DNA of 55,593 nt from Taibaiella sp. KBW10 (GTDB lineage Bacteria; Bacteroidota; Bacteroidia; Chitinophagales; Chitinophagaceae), in contig NZ_QAJI01000009.1 of NCBI RefSeq assembly GCF_003852495.1, forward strand, positions 4,800 to 60,392. The letters run 5' to 3'. The position numbers were made by a program, and so were the translations under genes. The notes beneath the pieces are model-generated. The model was given only the letters and a program-made list of their open reading frames with translations. It was not told the DNA's origin and searched no databases. Positions 17,963-26,481 of this stretch are shown here, one piece after another (position 1 is the first letter of the stretch; each line of letters starts with the position of its first letter).

Positions 17963-18991
17963 CTATCCAAACTGTATTAAATCATGGATGAATTCATTTA
18001 CCTTATGTTCATCCGTTGCCCAGGAGGTAATCAGGCGTATGGCAGATTGGTTTTCGTCCATTTCTTTCCATACGTAAAATAGGTATCGCTCGCTTAGCCC
18101 TGCAATAAGGGTTTTGGGTAATATGGGGAAAATTTGATTGGTTTTTGGTTCGGTGAGGAAGGTGTATCCTTTTTCTTTAATGGCTCCGGCTATTTTCATG
18201 GCCATGCTATTGGCGTGTTTCGCCAGGCTGAAATAGAGGTCATCTTTAAACAGTTCCAAAAACTGAATTGCGAGTACCCGTCCTTTAGCCAGCATGGCTC
18301 CTTTTTGTTTTAGAACATAGTCGAAATCATTTGCCAGTGCCGGTTTGTTAAACACCAGCGCCTCTCCGAGCAGTGCGCCGTTTTTAGTCGCACCTATATA
18401 AAAGAGATCCGTAAGCCGCGCGATATCCGATAAAGTAAGGTCATTGTTTTCGGCCATTAAAGCATGGCCTAATCTGGCGCCATCCAGGAAGAGCAATAAA
18501 TCATGTGTACTACAGTATGCGGATAATTGCTCCAGTTCTGCCTTAGTATAAATGCTCCCGATTTCCGTGGCGTTCGAAATGTAGACCATTCTCGGCTTGA
18601 CCACATGTGGTTTTAAGGAATAGTCCTGTAGTGCTTTTTGCAGGTCGGCCGGGCTTAGTTTTCCATCCTTTGTTTCCATGGTGATTACCTTATGTCCGGT
18701 TGCTTCAATCGCCCCGGTTTCATTGGCAGAGATATGCCCTGTTTGCGCACTGATCACGGCCTCATGTACCCTTAGCAAAGAGGAAATGGCAATAAGATTG
18801 GTTTGGGTGCCTCCTGATAAAAAATAAATCTGTGCTTCAGGGCGATTTAGTTTTTGTTTTAAAATATCCTTTGCCTGTACTGCATATTCGTCTTCCCCAT
18901 AGCCCAATTGCTGTACAAGGTTTGTCTCTATCAGTTTGTGGAGAATATTAGGATGTGCTCCCTCGGAATAATCATTTTTGAAATTATACAT
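17963..18991 (-). CDS. Low-specificity L-threonine aldolase
   Basis: 342 residues, PLP-dependent fold-type I enzyme that splits threonine or allo-threonine to glycine and acetaldehyde. The N-terminal YNFKNDYSEGAHPNIL carries the usual DYSEGAHP segment. LSGGTQTNLIAISSLLR is the glycine-rich PLP phosphate site, LLFLDGARLGHAL holds the Asp and Arg that contact the cofactor, and FYIGATKNGALLGEALV contains the Schiff-base Lys. The length is normal. Single gene, convergent with the hydrolase gene. Confidence 0.93.
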   Translation of the reverse strand: MYNFKNDYSEGAHPNILHKLIETNLVQQLGYGEDEYAVQAKDILKQKLNRPEAQIYFLSGGTQTNLIAISSLLRVHEAVISAQTGHISANETGAIEATGHKVITMETKDGKLSPADLQKALQDYSLKPHVVKPRMVYISNATEIGSIYTKAELEQLSAYCSTHDLLLFLDGARLGHALMAENNDLTLSDIARLTDLFYIGATKNGALLGEALVFNKPALANDFDYVLKQKGAMLAKGRVLAIQFLELFKDDLYFSLAKHANSMAMKIAGAIKEKGYTFLTEPKTNQIFPILPKTLIAGLSERYLFYVWKEMDENQSAIRLITSWATDEHKVNEFIHDLIQFG

Positions 18992-19344
18992 AATTATTGT
19001 CTTTAGCGGCCTAGTACCGTTTTTTCGTTTCGTTTAAGCCCTGTCATTTGCTTACGTAAAGATATGATGGTTTCGCTTGGATTTTCGACCCTCCATGATC
19101 AAAATATACGGCTTGATCAAATAAACAAATACCCGCAGAAAATGGGGAAGACGCTTTCCTGATTTGGTTTGCTACCTATATAAGCAATCTTTCTTTTAGA
19201 CAACTGACATAGGGTTGTCATCCGGTGGTTGTACTATTGCAGTACAGATATAAAAATGACGTGCAATGAACCCATTATTTACCCGGCCAACACAACAGTG
19301 TTCTGCTGCTGATTTCCTAAACACATTTGGTTGTAATTTAGCAT
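18992..19344. other. Divergent intergenic region, no gene
   Basis: 353 nt between the threonine aldolase and YdeI-like genes. It contains a short inverted repeat (GACAAC at 19199-19204 with GTTGTC at 19214-19219) and a TAATTTAG sequence just before the ATG at 19345 that resembles a -7 box imperfectly. Nothing else was recognised. Confidence 0.4.
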
Positions 19345-19932
19345 ATGGTTAATCAGGAAAAACCTTTTGTATCAATTTGCCCGGAAAGCCGGGAAGCCTG
19401 GCGATTGTGGTTGCAGGAAAATCATCTTTCAGCACAATCTGTCTGGTTGGTGTATTATAAAAAGGACGCGGGTATGCCAACGCTTTCATGGAGCGAAGCG
19501 GTTGATGAGGCCCTTTGTTTTGGCTGGATTGACAGTACTAAAAAGACAATTGATAAAAAATCATTTATGCAGTTCTTCTCCAGGCGGAAACCCAATAGTG
19601 TCTGGTCCAGGATCAATAAGGAGAAGGTTGCGCGATTAATGGAAGCTGATCTTATTGCTCCGGCAGGCTACGTAAGTATTGAAAAGGCAAAGCAAAATGG
19701 GTGCTGGAATATTATAGATGAAGTAGAGCTGCTCAGCATACCTGAAGATCTGGAAGCTGCATTAAAATCCCATCCCGAAGCCATGGCATTTTTTTTAAGT
19801 TTAAGCAAGTCGGTGCGTAAAGGAATGCTACAATGGGTGGTGCTTGCCAAACGAGCCGAAACCCGGCAAAAACGCATTCAGGAGCTGGTTGTACTCGCTG
19901 CTCAACAGCAGAAACCCAAGCAATTTAGGTAA
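19345..19932 (+). CDS. YdeI/OmpD-associated family protein
   Basis: 195 residues, cytosolic. The N-terminal half matches the YdeI family: REAWRLWLQENHLSAQSVWLVYYKKDAG, then LSWSEAVDEALCFGWIDSTKKTID and FSRRKPNSVWSRINKEKVARLMEADLI. The C-terminal helical domain (LSKSVRKGMLQWVVLAKRAETRQKRIQELV) is the usual extension. The family is widespread and includes a protein reported to affect bacteriocin or polymyxin resistance, but no biochemical function is settled. Monocistronic. Confidence 0.85.
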   Translation: MVNQEKPFVSICPESREAWRLWLQENHLSAQSVWLVYYKKDAGMPTLSWSEAVDEALCFGWIDSTKKTIDKKSFMQFFSRRKPNSVWSRINKEKVARLMEADLIAPAGYVSIEKAKQNGCWNIIDEVELLSIPEDLEAALKSHPEAMAFFLSLSKSVRKGMLQWVVLAKRAETRQKRIQELVVLAAQQQKPKQFR

Positions 19933-19972
19933 AATAATCAGGCTCGACCTTATATCAAGCCTGATCTTTCCA

Positions 19973-21889
19973 TTATGGGTTTATCTGTATCATCTTTCTT
20001 TTTAGGACCAAACCATTTTGAAGCCCGATATGTATAAAGTATACGCCTGCAGGTGCATTGAGGTTAAGAATGCTCGTTCTCTGATCGATGTGCTGAGACA
20101 GGATCAGCCTGCCTAAAAGGTCATACACGCCAACCTGGCACTGCGTATAGCCCTCCGGTAATATTAAGTGATAAGTTCCTGTGCCCGGATTGGGATAGAG
20201 CTGTATCTGTTCCGAAAGTTTCCGCGCTTCTATACTATTAGGATCGATTCTTATGGCGGTGCAATTGGAGGTGTCTTTACAACCATTAATACTGCTGAGT
20301 ACTACGGCATAGCTGCCGGTCTGAACAGGTGTGAAACTGGCGTTGGTAGCACCGGTAATGGCTTGTCCCGTATTACAATCAATCCATTGATAGCTGACGC
20401 CAGTAGCCTGTGCGGTTATGGTTTGGTTTTGTACCGTAACACCGGGATCTAAATAGCATTGAAATAGTTTGAGCAGATAAATGTCATCGGCACCGTTAGC
20501 GGTAGCATTATAAGCACCTATTCCGGGATCAAAGTCGGCCGATTGGTTAAATTGACCACTCATGTATATATTTCCTGTGGGGTCGAGTGCAAGTGTTTTT
20601 GCTCTGGATACCGCACTGGATTGTATTCCTCTTGCCCAAAGGAAATGCCCGCCGGAATCGTATTTGGCGATATACGACTGTACATTACCGGTCATGGGTA
20701 GCGTATGTACCGTCGCGCCCGGATCAAAATCTACATTAGGCATATAGTAATACCCACAGATATAATAGTTCTTGTAAGGGTCGATATGGCCTCTATACGC
20801 TTCGCTGGTCTCAAAAGAAAAGGACCAGCGGTAAGCGCCTGCTGTATCCAGTTTGACCACATAACTACTTAAGGTGGAAGTAGAGGTCATGAAGCCGCCA
20901 TCGCCGCCATCATTGAAATCCATCGTTCCTGAAAAACCGCCGCATACATAAAGATTACCCTCATTATCGTAGTCGATATCGTTGCAGTAAGAGCTGCCTC
21001 CGGTGCCGACAAAACAGCGCACCCATTTAAAATTCCCGTTTTTATCCCATTTAAGCACATATAGTTTTTCCTGCGAGTTGGGATAGGGCATTTGGGTGGC
21101 CGGTCCGGGATCAAAGTCACAGTTAGTGGAAAACTGCCCTGCGAGATAAATATTACCCTGGTAATCCGTATCCATAACACAAGATTCTTCCGGTCCGTCA
21201 CCACCATAGCTTTTGGCCCAGATGAGCGTACCTTCCACGGTATATTTGGCCACGAAGATATGACGCACGGGTGCGCTTAAGAGATACATGCCGGCACTTG
21301 GATCAAAATCTATATTACCATTCCCAAAGGTCCCGGATACATAGATGCCATTTTCTTTAGAAACAATGATGTCAAAACCCTGGTTAACATTTTGGGCGGT
21401 GCCCTCCAATACTTTTACCCATTCCAGGCTGCCATTGGCTCGCAATTTCATGAAAAAGATGGAGCTGATCGCTGCGGTACTGGTGTGGATTTGCTGTCCG
21501 GGACCGGGATCAAAGTCTATGGAGCCTCTAAAATAACCGGTAATATAAATGTTATTGGCAGCATCTATCGTTAAGGCTTCGGTATAGATATATCCGGTAC
21601 CTCCAATGGTTTCGATCCAGATGATATTGCCATCCGTATCCATTTTTTGGACAAAAGTTTTTGGACTATTATTGCTGCCCTGTACCATAAATACATTAGG
21701 TCCGGGGTCCAGGTCTACGATGCCATGCGCATTACCCACACTAACGAGTTGCTGGTTCCCGTCAAATGCTTTATCTGTAATATATTCATCGGCTGTGCCG
21801 CCGATTTGTTTCATCCAGACAAAATCCTGCGCCTTAACCTTTAAGGAAACGCAAATCAAAATGAGTAAAAAGGTATATAAAGATTTCAT
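19973..21889 (-). CDS. Secreted repeat protein with T9SS sorting domain (DFDPG-type repeats)
   Basis: 638 residues. A signal peptide (MKSLYTFLLILICVSLKVKAQ) precedes about eight repeats of 50-60 residues that each carry a DFDPG-like turn (IDFDPGPG, IDFDPSAG, CDFDPGPA, VDFDPGAT, ADFDPGIG) together with GNIYxxGxF and W(A/V)K strands. This is typical of SBBP-like beta-propeller surface proteins. An Ig-like stretch (VSYQWIDCNTGQAITGATNASFTPVQTGSYAVVL) is followed by a type A sorting domain (LYPNPGTGTYHLILPEG ... APAGVYFIHIGLQNGLVLKRKMIQI). It is exported by T9SS; function unknown. Confidence 0.85.
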   Translation of the reverse strand: MKSLYTFLLILICVSLKVKAQDFVWMKQIGGTADEYITDKAFDGNQQLVSVGNAHGIVDLDPGPNVFMVQGSNNSPKTFVQKMDTDGNIIWIETIGGTGYIYTEALTIDAANNIYITGYFRGSIDFDPGPGQQIHTSTAAISSIFFMKLRANGSLEWVKVLEGTAQNVNQGFDIIVSKENGIYVSGTFGNGNIDFDPSAGMYLLSAPVRHIFVAKYTVEGTLIWAKSYGGDGPEESCVMDTDYQGNIYLAGQFSTNCDFDPGPATQMPYPNSQEKLYVLKWDKNGNFKWVRCFVGTGGSSYCNDIDYDNEGNLYVCGGFSGTMDFNDGGDGGFMTSTSTLSSYVVKLDTAGAYRWSFSFETSEAYRGHIDPYKNYYICGYYYMPNVDFDPGATVHTLPMTGNVQSYIAKYDSGGHFLWARGIQSSAVSRAKTLALDPTGNIYMSGQFNQSADFDPGIGAYNATANGADDIYLLKLFQCYLDPGVTVQNQTITAQATGVSYQWIDCNTGQAITGATNASFTPVQTGSYAVVLSSINGCKDTSNCTAIRIDPNSIEARKLSEQIQLYPNPGTGTYHLILPEGYTQCQVGVYDLLGRLILSQHIDQRTSILNLNAPAGVYFIHIGLQNGLVLKRKMIQINP

Positions 21890-22096
21890 AGCAATATATT
21901 GGGCTTAAGCTATAAAGCTAAAAAAAATATATATATAATGCAAGTGTTCAATCCTTGAAATGAAAATATGATTATTGAGGAAGCAGGTAAAAAGGCCAGG
22001 CCATGTAGCAAAGTTGGCCTTAATAAGATGTGCCGGTCAGACAGGACGTTATCCTTTGGATATTGAAAATCGTCGTCCCATTTTCGTATAGGGAAT

Positions 22097-22138
22097 AAAC
22101 AAAGAGAGACCATCATTAAAGACAGTCTCTCTTTGTTT
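22097..22138 (-). terminator. Stem-loop terminator after the small lipoprotein gene
   Basis: A 14-bp perfect stem (AAACAAAGAGAGAC with GTCTCTCTTTGTTT) and a 14-nt loop, about 20 nt after the stop of the small gene at 22158. On the minus strand it is T-rich at its 3' side. Confidence 0.6.
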
Positions 22139-22157
22139 ACTTTATTTTAATAGCGAA

Positions 22158-22385
22158 CTAAAATACAGAAATGCTACAGTTATAATCCACACCCAACAGG
22201 CTTCCGGATTTATTACATTCTGCTTTTGCCTCTTTATATGTTTTGTCTTTGATGACTGAGGTACTTTTGTTGCCATTTACGGTACACTCACAATTCCAGT
22301 CTTTCGGTTTATTACAAGCTGTTGTAAAAGCGAAAGTGGTTCCGAAAATAGCCAATGCTGCGCTTACTGATGCTATTCTTTTCAT
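22158..22385 (-). CDS. Small Cys-rich lipoprotein, unknown function
   Basis: 75 residues. The N-terminus MKRIASVSAALAIFGTTFAFTTAC reads as a lipoprotein signal, with Cys at the cleavage site followed by Asn. The mature part is about 50 residues with five more cysteines' worth of redox potential (NCECTVNG, AECNKSG, YNCSISVF), perhaps forming disulfides in the periplasm. No family was recognised. It has an unusually strong Shine-Dalgarno. It is downstream of the CsbD and small membrane protein genes on the same strand. Confidence 0.72.
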   Translation of the reverse strand: MKRIASVSAALAIFGTTFAFTTACNKPKDWNCECTVNGNKSTSVIKDKTYKEAKAECNKSGSLLGVDYNCSISVF

Positions 22386-22391
22386 AATTTG

Positions 22392-22399
22392 CCTCCTTT
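22392..22399 (-). promoter_or_regulatory. Strong Shine-Dalgarno for the small lipoprotein gene
   Basis: The minus strand reads AAAGGAGG six bases before the ATG, a near-perfect anti-16S match. Most genes in this window lack such a site, as is usual in Bacteroidota. Confidence 0.6.
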
Positions 22400-22548
22400 A
22401 TTTTTTTGTAAAAGAAATGTTTGCCTTTTGTTATTCGACAAAACGATGCCATAAATATGTCCTAAAAAGGACCGATGTTTTAAAACTACTTTTAACTTTT
22501 TAAAAGAAGCCGGTAGTGTTTGTATGATAAAACACTTGTAGCAACCAA

Positions 22549-22749
22549 TTAATCAAACTTCATGCGATCAATAAAATCGTTTATTTTATCTTTCGTTTCT
22601 CCTGTTTTCTTTTGAAGCTTACCTATTAGTTCATCTTCCTTTCCTTCTTCATAAAGCAGGTCATCATCTGTCAGATCAGCCCATTGTTGTTTGAGGTTGC
22701 CTTTGATAACATTCCAGTTACCTTTTAGTTTATCTTGTAGTGTGCTCAT
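22549..22749 (-). CDS. CsbD-family stress protein
   Basis: 66 residues from the ATG at 22749 (a TTG three codons upstream is less likely). The sequence [58 protein letters not shown] is a textbook CsbD domain: [20 protein letters not shown] and G..D.L.G.LQ. CsbD proteins are small, hydrophilic and induced by general stress in other bacteria; their molecular role is not known. It lies between a small membrane protein and a small lipoprotein gene, all minus strand. Confidence 0.9.
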   Translation of the reverse strand: MSTLQDKLKGNWNVIKGNLKQQWADLTDDDLLYEEGKEDELIGKLQKKTGETKDKINDFIDRMKFD

Positions 22750-22819
22750 ATGTAACAATTTTAATGGTTATGAAATATTTATTGATAAAAACGGTACATA
22801 GAAGAAATAAGCATGCCCG

Positions 22820-23339
<520 letters not shown>

Positions 23340-23852
23340 TTAAAAGTCAGAGAGTAGCTTTGCCAAAAACTGATTGATAAATGAAAAGACCTCGTGGTAT
23401 TCGTTCACTATATTTGGGTTTAAGGGGTCCTGGATCAATACTTGGTTTATTTGCTTTGCGATAAGGATAATGATCTTTATTTTTTCTTTTTGTGTACTGA
23501 CACTGCTGCTCAATGCTCTCGAGATAACGTTTCTGGTTGTTCGTTCAAATGCTAAGCGTTCAAATAATATAGTGTTATGTCGACGGGGTATCAATTGTAT
23601 TCTTAAATAATCATAAATAGTATTTATTTCAATTGCCCCTTCCGGGATGCCCGCGACATATAGGCTAAGTTGTTTATTATAGCTCTTTCCGGTCTGATCG
23701 TGTTTCAGTACCGTACTTTCAAAATACAACCATAAGTTTTTCAACCTTCTGACAATATCATAATGGTTTTGTGCTTCTATAGGAGCCTTGTTTTCTTTTT
23801 TGATCCTTATCTCCTGATCAAAATAATGTTCCATTGGTACTGCTTTTAACAT
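23340..23852 (-). CDS. Hypothetical protein, unknown function
   Basis: 170 residues, basic, predicted mostly helical, no signal peptide or membrane segment, no recognised family. Features are an amphipathic N-terminal helix (AQNHYDIVRRLKNLWLYFESTVLKHD), a central Arg-rich stretch (QLIPRRHNTILFERLAFERTTRNVI) and a hydrophobic C-terminal helix (EYHEVFSFINQFLAKLLSDF). It lies 558 nt downstream of the RiPP-like cassette on the same strand; the gap makes co-transcription doubtful. An exact -7 box (TATATTTG on the minus strand, 23979-23986) is 127 nt upstream, without a matching TTG. Confidence 0.6.
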   Translation of the reverse strand: MLKAVPMEHYFDQEIRIKKENKAPIEAQNHYDIVRRLKNLWLYFESTVLKHDQTGKSYNKQLSLYVAGIPEGAIEINTIYDYLRIQLIPRRHNTILFERLAFERTTRNVISRALSSSVSTQKEKIKIIILIAKQINQVLIQDPLNPNIVNEYHEVFSFINQFLAKLLSDF

Positions 23853-24410
23853 TAAGTGGGTATTGTTTTTTTCGTAGGGTTTGGTCGCTATCTCTCATAT
23901 ATATTCCCGATAAACTTAGTCAGTGGAAATATTACGATCTATATTTTCCTTATAATTTACATTAATGTGAATTAAATGCAAATATATAATACTTCAAGAC
24001 ATTATTAAATTAATAATTGTAAATATCTGGACATAATTAGCCCGGACAGCGGTAGCAAGTCTGTTTATAGATGCTTATGAACGGGTGCTACATTATCGGA
24101 AATCAGGTAGAAGATGTGCTCCGGAGAAACGTGGAACGGTCTGGGAGGGTGATCGGAAATATAGCACTTGCCATCGCATTTCAACGGCTAATAAGTGTAA
24201 AATTCCATTGTGCTATAAAAAGGAGTTCCCGAGGAAGGAATGCTGCAGCAATTTTGCAAACGTACCTTACAGCTTATGGCAGCTTCAATAGCAGATAAAA
24301 ATGGTTGACCTATTCCGGCATTTTTAGCAGTAATAGTATCTAATTCTTTATGGGTTCCTGTAATTGGATTAAGGTTATCTATCTGTAACAGATCGCGACA
24401 ATCCCTTTTA
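23853..24410. other. Intergenic region downstream of the RiPP-like cassette
   Basis: 558 nt, AT-rich from 23940 to 24040. It contains a possible -7 box for the unknown gene (23979-23986, minus). Its right part has a long open minus-strand frame (stop at 24188-24190) running back into the 3' end of the JmjC gene without an ATG; its C-terminal end is rich in Cys, Ser and Thr (see findings). No clear terminator for the cassette was found. Confidence 0.4.
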
Positions 24411-25205
24411 TTACCTTGTGGCGATTTGTCTTGCTCTAATGGCTTGCCGGTTTACATAAAATTGAGTCCATGGTGCTGGATTTGGCCGGCCTTGTAGCAT
24501 AAATTGTACGGCAATTGAAAGGTCTAGGTTCGTTACATGATGCCACCAATATTGCGGAATATAAAGGAGCTCTCCGGCTTTCAGTTCTACTTCCAGAGAA
24601 GGAACCTCGAAAAAATCGGGATTTTGTAAATGATCGGGTCGCAGAAAATCGACCTGGCTCCAATTAGGTTTGGGTTCTGTATCCGGTATCGGATACAGGC
24701 TGTCATGAAAAGCCGGATCATATAAGGTTACGGATTTTCGCCCTTTAACAAGGCCCAGTAAGACCGGTAGACTATCCCAGTGCAGATGGGTCACCGTGCC
24801 TTCTGCTGCCAACCATAATGCCGTTGCCTGTAAGGTCTCTTTCGGGAAAAAACCGGGTGTGGCAATATCGTTAGCGGCTTTTTCAAGATCGTTGACAAAT
24901 AATCCCTGACTTAAAAAATAGTCTTTCTGCAATGCGCCATCCTGAGAAAGGTTTTCAATTAATTGAGTAAGATACATATTGACTGGCTTTGAACGGTCAA
25001 ACCGATGTTCTCCACCCTTGTGATGACATGCCGTAACCATTGTATTGCCCCACTGTTCCTCCAAATACTTAAGATTCCATTTCTGTATTGCCGGCCAATC
25101 GGTTAATATGTTCTCGAATATTGCCGGCTGATCGATAGTGGCGCGATAATGTTCAAAGGCATCGGTGGTCATACCTTTAAATTTGCGAAGCTTAATCTTT
25201 TTCAT
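24411..25205 (-). CDS. JmjC/cupin-8-type Fe(II)/2-oxoglutarate oxygenase of the RiPP-like cassette
   Basis: 264 residues from the ATG at 25205; a TTG start 21 nt upstream is possible. The cupin-8/JmjC core shows the metal site HWD (His142, Asp144 in VTHLHWDSLPVLLGLVKG) and the distal His in IPQYWWHHVTNLD (His222), with the Lys/Thr-containing GRKSVTLYDP segment used for 2-oxoglutarate. The N-terminus (KFKGMTTDAFEHYRATIDQPAIFENILTDWPAIQKW) is the standard family opening. Related enzymes hydroxylate protein side chains, and some act on RiPP precursors. It is the last gene of the cassette, 13 nt after the YcaO stop, so a precursor-modifying role is the best inference. Confidence 0.85.
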   Translation of the reverse strand: MKKIKLRKFKGMTTDAFEHYRATIDQPAIFENILTDWPAIQKWNLKYLEEQWGNTMVTACHHKGGEHRFDRSKPVNMYLTQLIENLSQDGALQKDYFLSQGLFVNDLEKAANDIATPGFFPKETLQATALWLAAEGTVTHLHWDSLPVLLGLVKGRKSVTLYDPAFHDSLYPIPDTEPKPNWSQVDFLRPDHLQNPDFFEVPSLEVELKAGELLYIPQYWWHHVTNLDLSIAVQFMLQGRPNPAPWTQFYVNRQAIRARQIATR

Positions 25206-25218
25206 GTCTTTGCGTATT

Positions 25219-26481
25219 TTATCCAAAAGGATGTGGGGTCATATTCAGGTTTGTTTCTTTTACACTTTCTGCATGGTCATTGACGCCATTCAGAAATGGG
25301 GCGAGTTGGGGGAAAAAGGAATCAGATTCTTTAGCGGGTGCATTGGGTATAATGATGCGGTATACGTGCCAGCCCATATTACGGGTTACTTCGTCCGTTA
25401 CATTTATGGCAATAACCTCACTTTGAAAACACTCGTTTGCTGCGCAGACAAGTTCGTGTAAGGTTTTTGGTGTTGCGGTTGAGACAATACCAGAGGCTTG
25501 CCGTGCATGCTTTAGATACCAGTCCCTGATAAGCGGGCCGTTTTGATACCCGCGTATGACGTGCTCCAAAGAACTACGGGGTTGTGCTATAAGAGCTGAT
25601 TTATTGGCCCTCATCAGCCGTACGGTATATTGCAACATCAGGGCCTCTTCAACTGCTTTTTCCAGCGATCTGGTATCAGAAAGGCCACATGCGGAACCGA
25701 TGGTTAATTCAGTGCCATCTTTTTTGCTCACCAGGGCGAGCATCGTATCCGGCAGCCCATCTGTTTTGATCGCGAATAGATCGGCCATAAAATTCATTTC
25801 TTTAAGCAGTGCCCAATAGGGTGTATCCTGTTCTGAAAGAGAAATCTTATGTATTTCCGTATTCGGGTCCCGCCATGATCGAATGCAGGCGCTTCGCTCA
25901 ATAACTTCCAGGAATGCCCTCATCATAGCGTCTTCCTGGCTTTGGCCGGCAGCCAGGCCGGTGGCTCCTGGCCTCATGAATATACTTTCATGCTCAGACG
26001 GTGTCCAGCATAAATATGCGGCGAGCGCGGGTACATAGATATTCTTTTGGTTTACTAAATCGGTTCCGGTACACCAGGAAAGCAGATTTATATCTGCATT
26101 CTGAAAAGCCGGGGGAATTTGCTGGCTTGGATGGAATTGTTGCAGCCTTGAGGGCGCAATTGCGGGTACCCCGTCTTGTTGCAAGGCTGAAAAGCTTGTA
26201 CAGACCAGGTTCATTGGATTTAAGCCTGCCTGAAAGGCGCTGACTCTTTCGATCAATTCACCCATCGCTCTGAGGCGTACGGCTGATTCATTTTGACCAC
26301 AGGCAGCACCTGTAATCATTTGTCTTTTGCCTGAGTTCGCATTGGCGGGAAAATGATTTGCCGCCGCCGCCGTTCTGCCCAGCAAAATTTCATTCATGCC
26401 ATCGAATAGGGGTCGAACATCCACCATTTCTCCGGAAAAGAAACAACCTTTAGGGTCTGGTATATTTTGCTTGTCAGTCAT
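25219..26481 (-). CDS. YcaO-domain ATP-dependent peptide-modifying enzyme
   Basis: 420 residues from the ATG at 26481; a GTG start nine codons upstream is less likely. The YcaO ATP/Mg motifs are all present: ExxER in RAMGELIERVSAF (Glu75-Arg79), a second ExxER in AFLEVIERSACI (Glu192-Arg196), and Glu278/Gln284 in LEKAVEEALMLQ. The C-terminus ends in PHPFG, like the Pro-rich tails of azoline-forming YcaO enzymes. Characterised members use ATP to activate backbone amides and make azolines, thioamides or amidines. Its ATG overlaps the E1-like gene by 8 nt, the classic pairing of azoline-forming systems. No TfuA gene is adjacent, so thioamidation is less expected. Confidence 0.92.
   Translation of the reverse strand: MTDKQNIPDPKGCFFSGEMVDVRPLFDGMNEILLGRTAAAANHFPANANSGKRQMITGAACGQNESAVRLRAMGELIERVSAFQAGLNPMNLVCTSFSALQQDGVPAIAPSRLQQFHPSQQIPPAFQNADINLLSWCTGTDLVNQKNIYVPALAAYLCWTPSEHESIFMRPGATGLAAGQSQEDAMMRAFLEVIERSACIRSWRDPNTEIHKISLSEQDTPYWALLKEMNFMADLFAIKTDGLPDTMLALVSKKDGTELTIGSACGLSDTRSLEKAVEEALMLQYTVRLMRANKSALIAQPRSSLEHVIRGYQNGPLIRDWYLKHARQASGIVSTATPKTLHELVCAANECFQSEVIAINVTDEVTRNMGWHVYRIIIPNAPAKESDSFFPQLAPFLNGVNDHAESVKETNLNMTPHPFG

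Noticed and set aside
20887-21207. Antisense and alternate-frame open frames within the T9SS repeat gene
   Set aside because: They arise from the GC-rich repeat pattern of the real gene and show no coding features of their own.
23340-23852. Member of the RteC or other mobile-element family
   Set aside because: Some helical patterns looked similar by eye but no diagnostic motif was found and no other mobile-element gene is nearby.
24071-24298. 75-codon plus-strand frame after the RiPP-like cassette, and its neighbour in another frame
   Set aside because: No ribosome site, no family resemblance and composition as expected from chance; two overlapping frames of similar length on the same strand argue against either.
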